Assembly: GCF_008084145.1 (NCBI RefSeq)
Contig: NZ_VSDO01000003.1
Span: forward strand, 620,001 to 684,000
Origin: Paenibacillus faecis
Lineage (GTDB): Bacteria; Bacillota; Bacilli; Paenibacillales; Paenibacillaceae
Length of the DNA stretch: 64,000 bases
Direction: 5' to 3'
Position 1 is the stretch's first letter; each line of letters opens with the position of its first letter. The translations under genes were made by a program, and so were the position numbers. Below, piece by piece: positions 51,041-62,900 of the stretch. The notes below the pieces were generated by a model. That model had not been told where the DNA came from, did no database searches, and worked only from the letters and a program-made list of their open reading frames with translations.

Positions 51041-51991
51041 TTGAAAACGGTACTATCGGTGCAAAACCTAACGAAAGAAATCAAGGGCAAGTTGATTGTG
51101 CGGGACATATCGTTCGATGTGGCAGAGGGAGAGATTATTGGACTACTTGGTGCGAACGGAGCGGGCAAGACAACCACGATGAAGATGATAGTTGGTCTAA
51201 GCACAATAAGTGACGGGGACGTGCGGATTGCAGGCTACAGTATTAAGAGTCAGTTTTCTAAAGCACTCATCAATGTAGGGGCAGTGATTGAAGCACCTGC
51301 ATTCTATCCTTATTTGAGTGGGTACGAAAATTTACGTCAATATCAGCGTTTGCACAAAAATGCGAATAAGGATTGGTTGCTGGAGGTAGCCAGTCTGACT
51401 GGGATAGAACATGCGCTTAAGCAGCGAGTAGGCACGTACTCCATGGGAATGAAACAACGCTTGGGAATTGCACAAGCACTACTGCGAAAACCAAAGTTGC
51501 TTGTGTTAGATGAGCCGATGAATGCACTTGATCCTGCTGGTGTCCGTGAAACCCGGAACTATTTAAATAGAATTGCGGCAGATTTGGGCGTAGCAATTGT
51601 GATCTCCAGTCATCAACTGTCTGAGATTGAGCAGATGGCACGCCGAGTGGTTATTATACAGAATGGCCGCTTAGTGATAGAGCAGCGGATTGATGATGGG
51701 TTAAATGATGGAAACTTCTGTATTACTCTTCACATTGATAATATTGAGCTTACAAGCGAAGTTGTGGTTAACTTGTTTGGGGATGATCATCATGTATTGG
51801 ATTATATGCAGACAGAGAAATTATCTAACGGTTTGCATACTATGACAGTAGCTATTGATGAAGGTCAAGTTCCAAAGCTGATTCGAGCATTGTGTGATGC
51901 CGGGGTGGAAGTTCATCGGGTGTTGCCGGCACATACGAGTTTAGAGGATAAGTTTTTAGAATGGACAACTGCGCGCAGTGAGGTGAGTTAA
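51041..51991 (+). CDS. ABC transporter ATP-binding protein (BcrA/lantibiotic-immunity type)
   Basis: TTG 51041 lies eight bases after AAGGAG; GTG 51032 is an alternative. The 316-residue protein has Walker A (GANGAGKTTTMKM), Q-loop, signature (YSMGMKQRLGIAQAL), Walker B (LLVLDEPMNALDP) and H-loop (ISSHQLSE). Its length and C-terminal extension match the BcrA/EcsA-like subunits of exporters for peptide antibiotics such as bacitracin or lantibiotics. The permease follows one base after the stop. GC content is lower than in the neighbours and mobile-element scars lie on both sides, suggesting acquisition. Confidence 0.92.
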   Translation: MKTVLSVQNLTKEIKGKLIVRDISFDVAEGEIIGLLGANGAGKTTTMKMIVGLSTISDGDVRIAGYSIKSQFSKALINVGAVIEAPAFYPYLSGYENLRQYQRLHKNANKDWLLEVASLTGIEHALKQRVGTYSMGMKQRLGIAQALLRKPKLLVLDEPMNALDPAGVRETRNYLNRIAADLGVAIVISSHQLSEIEQMARRVVIIQNGRLVIEQRIDDGLNDGNFCITLHIDNIELTSEVVVNLFGDDHHVLDYMQTEKLSNGLHTMTVAIDEGQVPKLIRALCDAGVEVHRVLPAHTSLEDKFLEWTTARSEVS

Positions 51992-51992
51992 G

Positions 51993-52733
51993 TTGTTATG
52001 GAACGAATGTTTGAAGGTAGTGAATAAAAGAATCTTTATTCTTTCACACATTGGTTTTATTGTGATGACGGTACTGTTGTCTTGGTCGTACATCAGTAAT
52101 CTCAAGGCTGATGTTACGGTGGCCCAAATGGTAGCTGCTTTGCTTGGCCTATCGGGAATGCTTGTAATTCTACCTTGGGCGATTGTTTTATCACCTCTTA
52201 TTTGGACGGATGAGTATCATTATGGTACTCTGAAACAACTATTCCTGCATACGTCCTCGCGCTCACGGTTGTATGTTGCCAAAATTGCTGCGATGATCTT
52301 GCTCATCGTTACGAGTGTTGCTAGTATATTCATTGTTTCTTTGTTATTGAATCTTCTGATGGCTCCACAAAACATGCAATGGGGCGACATGACGCATGTT
52401 ATATACTCTATCGGAGCACTCGTATTGCAATGTTGCCTTTATGCAAGTCTAGCATCCTTGATTGGTGTGTGGACGAGATCAGCTGCTATCGCAGTAGGCG
52501 GTAGTTTAGTGCTATACTTTCTTCAGATAATATTTGGAAGTAGTCTCTTATCTACATCATGGACGCACATTTTATTCATTCATCATGATGATTTAAGTGT
52601 CTATTGGAGCACATCACAATATAAATCGGAATTAGTTGGTTTACCTATGTCGTTAGCGATAGATATCTCCTATATTTTGTTTTTCTTTGCAATTGGATTA
52701 TGGTTGTTCGTCAAAGAGAGAGGAGCAGGCTAA
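51993..52733 (+). CDS. ABC transporter permease, ABC-2/lantibiotic-immunity type
   Basis: TTG 51993 follows GAGGTGAG that overlaps the end of the ATPase gene. The 246-residue protein has six transmembrane helices, no substrate-binding motifs, and the size of BcrB/EpiE-type permeases. With the ATPase gene at 51041 it would form an exporter, possibly giving protection from an antimicrobial peptide. No cognate two-component system or peptide gene is adjacent. Confidence 0.87.
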   Translation: MLWNECLKVVNKRIFILSHIGFIVMTVLLSWSYISNLKADVTVAQMVAALLGLSGMLVILPWAIVLSPLIWTDEYHYGTLKQLFLHTSSRSRLYVAKIAAMILLIVTSVASIFIVSLLLNLLMAPQNMQWGDMTHVIYSIGALVLQCCLYASLASLIGVWTRSAAIAVGGSLVLYFLQIIFGSSLLSTSWTHILFIHHDDLSVYWSTSQYKSELVGLPMSLAIDISYILFFFAIGLWLFVKERGAG

Positions 52734-52746
52734 ACATGACACGGAG

Positions 52747-52955
52747 CTACCCGCGGTGTTTGCCTGTAGTCTGGGTAATGCGTTGCTTCCCTTTAAGAAA
52801 CCAGGTATGCCGAAGCGCCTGGTAATCCCGGATCATGGACTCATCTTCGAAGAGCAAATGGGCAATGTCTTCGTTCATTAATCTTTTTTCAAAGCGGGAA
52901 ACGTCTCTTCTGTAAACACTTGTTGTTTGGCTTCATCCGCAGCAGCTAACGTATA
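52747..52955 (-). pseudogene. IS630-family transposase fragment with frameshift
   Basis: On the minus strand, MNEDIAHLLFEDESMIRDYQ followed by a WFLKGKQRI stretch matches the second catalytic acid region (DE) of IS630-family DDE transposases. The preceding part (LAAADEAKQQVFTEETFPALKK) is in another frame, broken at an A7-like run near 52888. A stop at 52747 cuts the rest. Only about 70 codons of the gene remain. Confidence 0.75.
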
Positions 52956-52959
52956 CGTG

Positions 52960-52983
52960 GGGTCATCCTTGCGGATGACCCCT
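52960..52983. terminator. Palindrome beside the IS630 remnant
   Basis: GGGGTCATCC, TTGC, GGATGACCCC is a perfect stem. It could terminate transcription or be an end structure of the lost insertion sequence. Confidence 0.5.
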
Positions 52984-53035
52984 TATAAGCATGGTGTAAT
53001 GAAATAAACTGTAAACCCTCATATGGTCCGTCCCG

Positions 53036-53833
53036 TTAGAAACCGCCTCTAGAATGGATGATTTGGCCGGTAATCCATTGGGCCTCGTCGCTTGCCAAAA
53101 AAGCGATCAGACGGGCCGCATCCTCCGGAAGACCGATTCGACCCATCGGAAAACTCGGCAGTAGCGCGCTCTTCACCTCTTCGGACATCCAACCGGAGTC
53201 GGTAGGACCGGGATCGACGGCGTTGACGGTAATGTGCAGCGGTGCCAGCTCTGCGGCCAGAGATTCGGTAAAAACGGAGATGGCCCCTTTGGTCGCGGCA
53301 TAGGCAAGATTGCCGGGCATAGGGCCCTTGCCTTGACCCGAAGTGAGGTTGATGATTCGGCCGCCGAGTACACTAGGGGAAGCTTGCGCTTTTTTCTCGG
53401 CCTCGAGCATACGCGCGAATTCAGCGGACAGCATGAAGGTGCCCCTAATGTTTACGGCGCAATGAGCGTCGATGAGAGACTCGTTTAATTGACGAAAATC
53501 CGCATCGACACTATACGCGGCATTATTGACGAGGATCGTGGGAAGCCCCATCGCTTTTCGGACTTCACTTAACAAGTCGGACGCGGAGCCCGGTACGGAA
53601 AGGTCCCATTTCATGTGTGCCGCTTGAACGCCCAACTGCCGCAGCTCTCCCGCAAATAAATCGGGCCAATTCTCATCCGCATCGTTCGGATTGATTTCTT
53701 TATCGTAGTCGTACAGATGCGTAAAGAACAGGCTGGCGCCTTCGTTAGCCAAGGCCCGACAAATCGCGGCCCCGATTCCGCCCGGCCGGCTCGCCCCCGT
53801 GACTATGGCGATTTTACCTTGCAATCTGGTCAA
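53036..53833 (-). CDS. Short-chain dehydrogenase/reductase
   Basis: The 265-residue protein has the SDR cofactor motif (IVTGASRPGGIGAAI, about residues 9-23), the structural NNAA motif (LVNNAAYSV), catalytic Ser in NLTSGQG and the Y-x-x-x-K pair (YAATK). The arrangement fits classical FabG-like enzymes with NAD(P) specificity. The GASRPGGIG insert in the glycine motif is typical of a Bacillota subgroup whose substrates are unknown. TTG 53833 follows GGGAGGTATC. Confidence 0.9.
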   Translation of the reverse strand: MTRLQGKIAIVTGASRPGGIGAAICRALANEGASLFFTHLYDYDKEINPNDADENWPDLFAGELRQLGVQAAHMKWDLSVPGSASDLLSEVRKAMGLPTILVNNAAYSVDADFRQLNESLIDAHCAVNIRGTFMLSAEFARMLEAEKKAQASPSVLGGRIINLTSGQGKGPMPGNLAYAATKGAISVFTESLAAELAPLHITVNAVDPGPTDSGWMSEEVKSALLPSFPMGRIGLPEDAARLIAFLASDEAQWITGQIIHSRGGF

Positions 53834-53880
53834 TTTGACGATACCTCCCGTTGTCTCTATACCTGCATTATTGGGAAGTT

Positions 53881-54878
<998 letters not shown>

Positions 54879-54898
54879 CATTATCTCCTTGGCTAGTT

Positions 54899-54963
54899 TT
54901 TGTTGCATTTACAACAAAATAGGATGTAAAAATTCTATCTTATTTTTGTTGTAGTTGCAACAA
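54899..54963 (-). promoter_or_regulatory. Promoter with two palindromic operators of the marR-paiA operon
   Basis: Two dyads, TTGTTGCATTTACAACAA (54900-54917) and TTGTTGTAGTTGCAACAA (54946-54963), share the TTGTTG/CAACAA half-sites. On the minus strand TTGCAA overlaps the upstream dyad, and TAGAAT follows after 17 bases, so one dyad covers the -35 and the other lies beyond the start of transcription. Confidence 0.75.
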
Positions 54964-54987
54964 AAAACTCTAAAACCGGATAATAAA

Positions 54988-55014
54988 ACCCCTTCAGCCT
55001 ATAGTTGAAGGGGT
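54988..55014 (-). terminator. Intrinsic terminator after the DMT transporter gene
   Basis: AAACCCCTTCA, an 8-base loop, TGAAGGGGTTT on the minus strand, eight bases after the stop at 55022. Confidence 0.8.
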
Positions 55015-55021
55015 TTCGGTA

Positions 55022-55897
55022 CTATCGATCTTCTTTTATAGCCAATAAAACGCCAATAAAAATCAATGTGGAGCCGAACCAAAACGTTACACCAATGTTC
55101 TCTCCTAGAACAAGCCATCCGAGCAAGGTTCCAACCACGGGCTGAAAGAAGAAAAATAGCCCTCCGCTTGAGGCGTTAAGCAATTGCAGACCCCGATTCC
55201 AAAGTAAAAATCCACCTGCAGTTGAAGCAATGCCCAAATACAAGAATCCACCCCAAATCGTCGGGTGAGCCAGCTGAGAGGCGTCAATTTCGTGCAATCG
55301 CGGCAAAACAAAAGGGGTCAGTACAATAAGGGCCACCAAGATGGAATAAGTGGTTACCGTAATTTGTGAATACTGATTAGGCACAAGCTTTACAAGTACA
55401 GACATTAGTGCCCATGTTAGCGCAGCTATCAGGAGCCATATACCTCCAAGTTTCATGGACAAGTTCATTCCACCGACCCCAACAATGAAAAGAACCCCGA
55501 TTGTTGCTAAACCAATAGAGAGCCCCTTTTTTAAAGTCAACCGCTCTTTCAGGAGGAGACGAGCAAAAATCACCATAAACGCCGGTGTTGAGGAAGTTAT
55601 AATGGCTCCCATTTGTGCCGAGGAATGCATTGTCCCCATTTCCTGAGTAACAATCGAAATGGTATTGCCAATGACTCCAATAGCTATAATGATTAAAAAA
55701 TCACGTTTGTGAATCCGCCAGTTCTGTCGTGTTATCAACCCGACCGTGATCAGTGCCGCCATAGCCACTAAATACCGTATCCACACCAACTCCAATGGAG
55801 GCACTACCGAAACGACAACTTTAACAACAACGTACATACCGCCCCAAATACTGGCGGCCAAAGCTAGATATATAGATCCTAACAAGGTATTTTTCAT
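55022..55897 (-). CDS. EamA-domain DMT-superfamily transporter
   Basis: The 291-residue protein has ten transmembrane helices as two EamA repeats (first begins AASIWGGMYVVVKVVVSVVPPLELVWIRYLVA; second IWLLIAALTWALMSVLVKLV). DMT members of this kind export amino acids or other metabolites, or take up drugs and nucleotides. Its leader contains a strong 13-bp stem-loop (55928-55985). Start ATG 55897 follows GGAGGGAAC. Confidence 0.88.
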   Translation of the reverse strand: MKNTLLGSIYLALAASIWGGMYVVVKVVVSVVPPLELVWIRYLVAMAALITVGLITRQNWRIHKRDFLIIIAIGVIGNTISIVTQEMGTMHSSAQMGAIITSSTPAFMVIFARLLLKERLTLKKGLSIGLATIGVLFIVGVGGMNLSMKLGGIWLLIAALTWALMSVLVKLVPNQYSQITVTTYSILVALIVLTPFVLPRLHEIDASQLAHPTIWGGFLYLGIASTAGGFLLWNRGLQLLNASSGGLFFFFQPVVGTLLGWLVLGENIGVTFWFGSTLIFIGVLLAIKEDR

Positions 55898-55933
55898 TTT
55901 TGTTCCCTCCGCTTTATTTTAGGTCACCGAAGC

Positions 55934-55980
55934 CCCTAACGGAGGAGATGTGGTAGTCACCTTTACTCCACTAAGGGCGC
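55934..55980 (-). promoter_or_regulatory. Long stem-loop in the leader of the DMT transporter gene
   Basis: On the minus strand GCCCTTAGTGGAG pairs over 13 bases (with G-U pairs) with CTCCGTTAGGGGC around a 20-base loop. The stem ends about 25 bases before the ribosome binding site. It may be a regulatory leader; no known riboswitch class is recognised. Confidence 0.4.
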
Positions 55981-56103
55981 AAAAGTGCAACCGGTACATC
56001 GTTTTCAAATAATGGAGCCAAGTACACTATAATTCACCTCTATCTCAATCAATCTACATGTTGTTATATTAGCATACATTGATGATCTACCGGACACTTC
56101 CAA

Positions 56104-56140
56104 TAAAAAATCACGTCCTCCAAAGGAGAACGTGATTTCT
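56104..56140 (-). terminator. Intrinsic terminator after the sortase gene
   Basis: AAATCACGTTCTCC and GGAGGACGTGATTT form a stem followed by TTTT on the minus strand. Confidence 0.85.
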
Positions 56141-56160
56141 GTGAAGCGGTTTGACTCTAG

Positions 56161-56934
56161 TTATTTACGCTTTCGGGCGACTACCGCCAACCGCCCGTTG
56201 TCGGTCGAGTACTCGCAGGTAGACAGTACAATAAGCTTGTCGCCGTATTGGGCCGTTACGCCCGTGTCGTAAAGTGCGAGTTTTTTGATGTTCTGAACAT
56301 AATCATCAAACTCAGCGGGCGTACGTACCTTATCAATCTGGTAGTACTTAAAAACGTCGTCCGATTTGCGATAAACTTTTGACAGGATCACGGCAATAAT
56401 CTCATACTCTTCCTTTTCATATAGCGTGCTGAACTGGAACGTGGCGTGCTCTTTGTAAAAGCTTTCGTTCTTATACTTCGACAAATCTTTGAACATCCAG
56501 CCGCTTTTCATGTGGTGTCCGTGAATCAGCAAAATGTCCGAGCCGTTAATCCGGCTGTGCGCATCCAAAAAGGGAAGACCGCTCTTGGTTTTCTTTTGAT
56601 CAAAATCGCGATTGAGATAGTATTCCGGATCCTGCGGATTCTGCATAATCGGGTAATTAATGCGGGTATTGTCCACACTTAACCACCCGACAATGTCCGA
56701 ATTTCTTTCGTAAAGCTCCCGAAACTCGGGAAGCATGACCGGCTCACGCGACTTCGCGGCTAAAGGGAGCACCTTTGCTTGACCCGTGTCCGACCCTTCC
56801 GCCCATGCCTCGGTCAGGCTTTTGATTTTCTGTTGTTCGATATAGTCCCCCACGAGCATCCTCGCAAGATTAGTCAGGGAAAATACCAACAGAAGGACGG
56901 AAACGGCGATAAGAATTTTTTTGATTTTACTCAT
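56161..56934 (-). CDS. srtB: Class B sortase
   Basis: The 257-residue membrane protein has an N-terminal anchor (residues 6-27) and a sortase barrel. Catalytic residues are His140 (LIHGHHMKSG), Cys240 (VLSTCEYST) and Arg248 (NGRLAVVARK). The class B features are the N-terminal helix extension and the STCEYS motif. Class B enzymes often serve one or a few substrates encoded nearby; the surface protein gene ends 22 bases upstream and they should share a transcript. The substrate motif of that protein is VPETG, so this enzyme is its probable transpeptidase. Confidence 0.93.
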   Translation of the reverse strand: MSKIKKILIAVSVLLLVFSLTNLARMLVGDYIEQQKIKSLTEAWAEGSDTGQAKVLPLAAKSREPVMLPEFRELYERNSDIVGWLSVDNTRINYPIMQNPQDPEYYLNRDFDQKKTKSGLPFLDAHSRINGSDILLIHGHHMKSGWMFKDLSKYKNESFYKEHATFQFSTLYEKEEYEIIAVILSKVYRKSDDVFKYYQIDKVRTPAEFDDYVQNIKKLALYDTGVTAQYGDKLIVLSTCEYSTDNGRLAVVARKRK

Positions 56935-56956
56935 GTTCTTACCGCCTTTCCGATGA

Positions 56957-59900
56957 TTACAGGATGTGTTTTTTCTTCTTTCTGTCGAGCAGACAAATTC
57001 CGATAGTAATCAGGGACAACAGCGCCAAAATCAGATAGGAGATTGGCGAAGGTCTGTGATCCCCCGTTTCCGGGACATCGTCCAGCTCGTCGTCGACAAT
57101 GCCAGGTCCGTCAACGACATTGTCGGCTTCGTTGCCGGCGTTTCCGATGCCGTTGTCGACGTTGTTGCCGGCTCCGGTATCCACGCTGCCGGTTCCATTG
57201 TCGACGTTGCCGGTTCCGTTATCCACGTTGCCAGCGCCGTTGTCGACATTCCCGGCTCCGTTATCCACATTGCCGGTTCCCTTGTCAACGTTGCCGGTTA
57301 CGCTGTCGACGACGGTACCGTTTATGCTATCGATGCTGCCAGGTTCCGGCTTGACAGGATTAGGAACGGGGGTCACCGGAACCGGATAAGAATATCCGGA
57401 GTCTGATCCGCCGCCTGTTCCTCCGCCGCCGCTATTGCCGCCGGTACTTACCGGGCTCAATTCTACATTGTAGCGTACGATGTCGCTTCCAACCCTGATC
57501 AGGTCGCTTGTATGCGTCACATATCCGGTTTTTGTAACCACCAGATAGTAATCCGTATTCGGGAACACCATGTACGCATATGCACCGGTTGCGTCGCTGT
57601 ACTGACTTGGACTGGCGTTATCGTTCGGTGCAAAGCCCGGAATGCTCCGCAGCGTCACTTTCGTGCCTGGCACAATACCTTTGGCTTTGTTCTCCGGTGT
57701 GTCGGCATAGTACAGGGTCACTTCGGCACCTTCAATCACGGCGCCGGTGTTTTTATCCGTAATGATGCCGTATGGATCAACGAGCTCCTGGGAAATATTC
57801 AATTCCCCGCTGGCCTTCACACTCAGAATCGCATCCCGAACAATCGTCAGTTCTTGACCCGGCTCAAATTCGTAACGCACTTCCATCTTATAGTTCTCCG
57901 CGGTTAAACCGTCCGCCGAGAATGCGCCGTTCGGCTGCAAATGAAATGCTTTAGGAGCGCCATCTTGGTCCTTAACATATTGATCGTTCGCATCGCGCAA
58001 ATAGATGCGCATCTTGCCGGCGAGCTCGCCGGTCACCAGTGAAGACTGCCCTTCAGGCAGCTTCAGGAGTACGACACCTACGGCCGTAATGTCTGCCGGA
58101 ACCAGTTCTCCGCCTCTCACATCACCCTCGACTTGCGCTTTTTGCGTGAAAGTGATCGGCTGTTCGACGCCGCCCACTTCGATCAATTTGGTGTAACTGA
58201 TCGTATAGTCGCCGCCATACAACACAGGATAGAAGTACGCACCATCGGCGTCGGTTTTGATCTCATGCTCTTTGCCATTCGTTTTATCGGTAATAACAAT
58301 AGTCGCATTCGGAATCACTTCGCCCGTTTCGTTATCGCGCAGCACCCCGATGATCGCTGCCGGTACGGTAGTTACCTTCGCGATGTTGCTCGTCAATTTC
58401 CCTTCCGTCAGGCTGTCCACCTTAGCCACGATAAAGTGATCCTCAGGCGTTGTAGTTTTCAGCTCCGGCGGTGTATAAGAGATAACCGCTTTCCCTTGCT
58501 CATCGGTCGTCGCCTTCACTTCCGATTGATCCGGCAGCAGGAAGATGACTTCCTCGTTCGCCACCGGCTTGCCGTCATAATCGGTCAACGTTGCCGTCAA
58601 CTGCGAAGGTGTCTTACCGTTGCCGGGAACGACTTCGGGATCCGCCGTCAGCGTTAGCTTGCCGGGGAGATACCTTGCATTGACGTACCGGGCTTCGGCA
58701 ATCCGCTTCGCTATAATCTCACCGGTATACTTCCGATTCGCCGGGTCGGCGCTATAATCCTCGCCCGAATAATCGGTCTGCGTGACGATATATCGGTCAC
58801 CGCTCGGAATGCCCTCAATAGCGACGGTTTCCCCATGCTTAAGGGTGATCTTACCGCCGGACTTGATCGTTCCCGTCGTGCCGTCCGACTTGGTGTAGGC
58901 GTACGCCTTACCCGCAGCGGCGTCCGGGAATTGGACCGTAAACTCGAACTCTTTATTCTTGTCCGCCCCACTGCCTTCGACCGTTTCACCGATCAGCAGA
59001 CCGCCGTACACCATCCGCGTGTTAACGATCCCCGCTTCATGGTCGCCTCCATCGGTAATGGTGCCGGTCGTTTTCCGGTCTGGCCAGGTTGTCGTGTATC
59101 CTTCGGCCGTATAATCAGCCTCGGTGACGGTGTAGATTGTACCCTTGGGAATTCCATCAATGACGGCGGTTTCCCCATGCTTGAGGGCGATCTTGCCGCC
59201 GGACTGAACGGTTCCCGTCGCACCGTCCGATGTCGTATACGTATACGTTTTGCCCGCTCCCGGGCCCTCAAACGTAACGGTAAAATCGAACGCCTTGTTC
59301 TTGTCCGCGCCGTTGCCTTCGACCGTCTTCCCGATCGTCAGCTTGCCGGGGAGGTACTTGGCGTTAACATACTTCGCTTCGGCCGTTTGTTCCTTCACGA
59401 TGCTGCCGGTGCGCGTCAGATTCTCCGGATCGGTCGTATAGCCATCGTTTGCGTAACTCTTCTGAACGATGGTGTAGGTGATGCCGTCCGGGATATCCTT
59501 GATCGTAATCGACTGGCCGCCTTTGAGCTTAACGGTTCCGCCGTCGGCTATGGTGCCGCTTGCGGAGCCATTATAGGCATAAGACTTATGGTTGCTGAAA
59601 GAAATCGTATATTCAAATTCCTTGTTCGGGTCAGCCCCTAGTCTTTCGATCGCCGTGCTCAACTTCAAATCGCCGGGCACCCACACCGGGGTTGGCACAA
59701 CGAGCGGCTTTTCTTTAGTTACCTCCACTCCGTCCACCCAGATCGGATTCCAAGGAGTCGAAGCTACACGTACCTGATAAACCGTCGTGGTCGGCAGATA
59801 GGTGGTCTCGTCAATAAAGGTTTGCTTGAGCACATAGAGTCCCGCTTTGGGAAACAGGCTAAGCTTGCCGTCCGAACCGGTGGTTCCGCCGGTGACCTCT

Positions 59901-62900
59901 GTCACACCGTCAGGCTCATACAACTTGAAGATTACGCCGCCCAGCGGCTTGCCATTGGGGTCAACCTTAAGCAGATCCAGTTTACCCTGAGTTTCCGCGC
60001 TGCCGCCTACGTCACTGTTATCGACAGCGTGTTCACTTTTGGCGCTGATACCGTCCAGGGTGTCATCGCCCATCAGCTTGATCTCGTTGCCCGCCTTACC
60101 ACCGCTAGGTACTTCGGTGACCTCGGTCTGATAAACGAATTGGTAGAGCTGGTTCGGATTCGCCATGCGGAAAATCAACCGGGTCGCTCCACCTTCCGTG
60201 ACGGTTTCCACCTTGACTTCACTGTTCGGATCGTACAGGTTCAGCGCTTCGCCGTCCCTGACAAGAGCTCCGCTTGGAGTCAGCTTGGCGTGGTACACCG
60301 CCATGTCAGGGCGCCGCAACGAGAGGTCCCCCTTCTCGTCCTTGCGCAGAGCCAGCCCCTCGCCAAGAGTATCCTGCAGATAGACGCCGTTCTTCACCTC
60401 GAAAGGAGGTGTGTAGTTCACCGTCCACTCCAGTACGCCAGGGTTCGGCTTAGTCACCGATTTGCCCAGCGTCTGCATCGGAACGATGACCTTGCGGCTG
60501 GCTTTGACCGCGGTAGGCTCATCCCCCCATGTGATTTGCATCTCGGCGGTGTTCGTCGCTTCAATTTTTGCGTTGCCTGATTCAAAGTATTGACGGAGGG
60601 CCGCCTCGCTCGGTCTTGCCTTGACCAGAACGACGTAAGGACTTTCCAGCTTGGTAAAGGAAAAGGTACCTACGTTCCCTGCAGCGGAGAAGCTCACGAG
60701 ACCACTTGGGTCGGAAATCAGCGTCGTTGCGCTAACCGTCGCTCCATAGTCTGCCCGGGCTCCCTTGTAAATCGCAAAATCCTGTCCCTCCGAATAGGGT
60801 ACAAACTCCCAGCCCTCGGGCAGGGTATCTACAAGTTTGATGTCGCTGGCAACGTGATTTCCGCCATCCTTGGCCATCTCTTCGGTCCTCATGCCGTTCA
60901 TATTGATCGAAAACCGGAAGGTCACCGTCTTGCTCACCCGATCAAAGGCTGCCAGTGTATAAGTTTGGTTAGCGTCGTCCCGGATGTAGCTTCTGACATC
61001 GTTAGGGATAACGCCTGTCCCATCCGGTTTGGACGCAAAGAGCATCTCTTTGGCCAGCACGCCGCTGTTGAATCGTTGAGAAATCCGATTGGAATCAATT
61101 GTCCGAGTTGTGCCTTCAAACAAGACCGCCCGGTTATACTGATCCGTGGACTTATTGCCCGCGAAATGCTCCCACTGTGTCAGCAGGGAGTTATATGTGA
61201 AGGAAGCGGGCTTATCGGTATTGTATCCGGTGACCTGAAGCAAGTCGGCGACAGGCTTCCCATCCTGTGAAAGCGTGTATACTTGATGCGTTAAGCCGTC
61301 ACTCGACTGAAAGGAACCGGACTGGAACCGCTGGTAGTAATTCTCCCTGCTGTTCCCCTTCAACTGATTCAAAATTGCGGAGTCAAGCACCGGATTGGCG
61401 GTAATCTTGGTGAAGTCGATGGAGCTTGCATCCCCATACACAAGTAGATCGTACACCGCACCGTCCGGAAGAGCTTCCTGAGGTGTTAGGGTGATTTTCC
61501 ACGGCAATGTGCCCAAAGCAAGGGTATCACCGGTACCTACACTCTTTGTCAGGGTATGGGCGCCAATGGTGACAACGGCGGTGTCCCACACGGTAGCTTG
61601 GTCATTGTCCTGCACGGTATTGACATCCAGCTTCCACTGGGCGGTGGCCTTGTTATTGAAGCTGGGCTGACTGCCCGTAACTTCGGATACAATGACCAGA
61701 CGGATCGGGCCGTTTACCTCACCGAAGGAGTACACATTGTTGGCATCAGGGGTGATCGGCGTTGTTGTGTCCGACCACTTCTGACCGTCCCATGTTTGCC
61801 AAGCGGCCGATAATCGGGTAAGTCCGGCCGGCAAGGGATCGGTGATCGTAAAGTTCTTAAGCCCTTGCTTGCTGTAGTTCTTGTTAACGTCAATCGTCCA
61901 CGTAATGGTACGCGGGTCTGAAGAACTCGTCCGCTTGTTCAGCGTACCGCTCTTCTGAATCCAGTCGGGCCTGAAAGTCACGCGCCAAGAATTCGAGGAA
62001 AGCAGCTTGCTGTCCGTCTTGTCTCTCAACTCCGTGATGTTTGTGACAGTCTGGTACCCACTAGCCGTATTATACTCAGTATAATATTTCGCCTTAGGAA
62101 TCCACGTCCTGAAAGTGACGGTCGCCTTGTCACCGAATCCCTCCGGGAAGGTATAGACCAGCGCGTTCGCGGTGCCGCTTTCCGGTGTCACTGTGTTGCC
62201 GTTAACCTTCAGGGAGCCCTCCACCAAGGTGCCCACCTGAGTCGGATCGAGCGCGTTGTAGAACTTTAGCCCGTCCAACGGCTGCGGAATGGTGGGATCG
62301 AACTCATCCGTAGCGGCAATGTCCACTTGCCACTCGATGGTTCCATCCACGAAGTCTGCCGGATAAATCCAGTTGTTTTCAGTAGCATTGCTGTTCGATT
62401 TCAGTTTAATGCTGTACGCAGGCGTAACTTGAGGGTTTTCAAGCAGGTAGTTCCCGCCGAAGATGTTAATCGGCTTTCGCTCGCCGTATTGTATACCCGA
62501 CAAGTCTGCCTTAGCGGTGGACTCAAAGCCGAACTGGACGTTCTTGCCCTGGCCATTGAAGAAGCGTTCTTCGCCATCGAACACCACCCTGATCCCCGCT
62601 TCGGAGAAATAAGCGGTTCCGATGGTGTAACCCGTTTTTTCCTTGAGCGTCATTGTGGCATCCGGCAGAATGACTTCCGGAAAATAGGTCGCTTTGTCCA
62701 GCATGACATAGTCGCCATGCAAAATGACCGTGCTGCCATCCACCGTGTTCGGATTGTCGGCATCCCCTTTCACCGGGATCTTGATATCGCCCGATCTTAA
62801 GGTGAAGGGCTTTCTGCCATGAATGACGTCATCCGTATGTAAGACATTTTCGTTCTGCACGACTTCCAACGGAAAAGGCGAATTGGCTCCCATGAGGACC

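Noticed and set aside
52687..52881. Plus-strand frame after the ABC permease
   Set aside because: It overlaps the permease end and is the reverse of an IS630 transposase fragment, which explains the sequence better.
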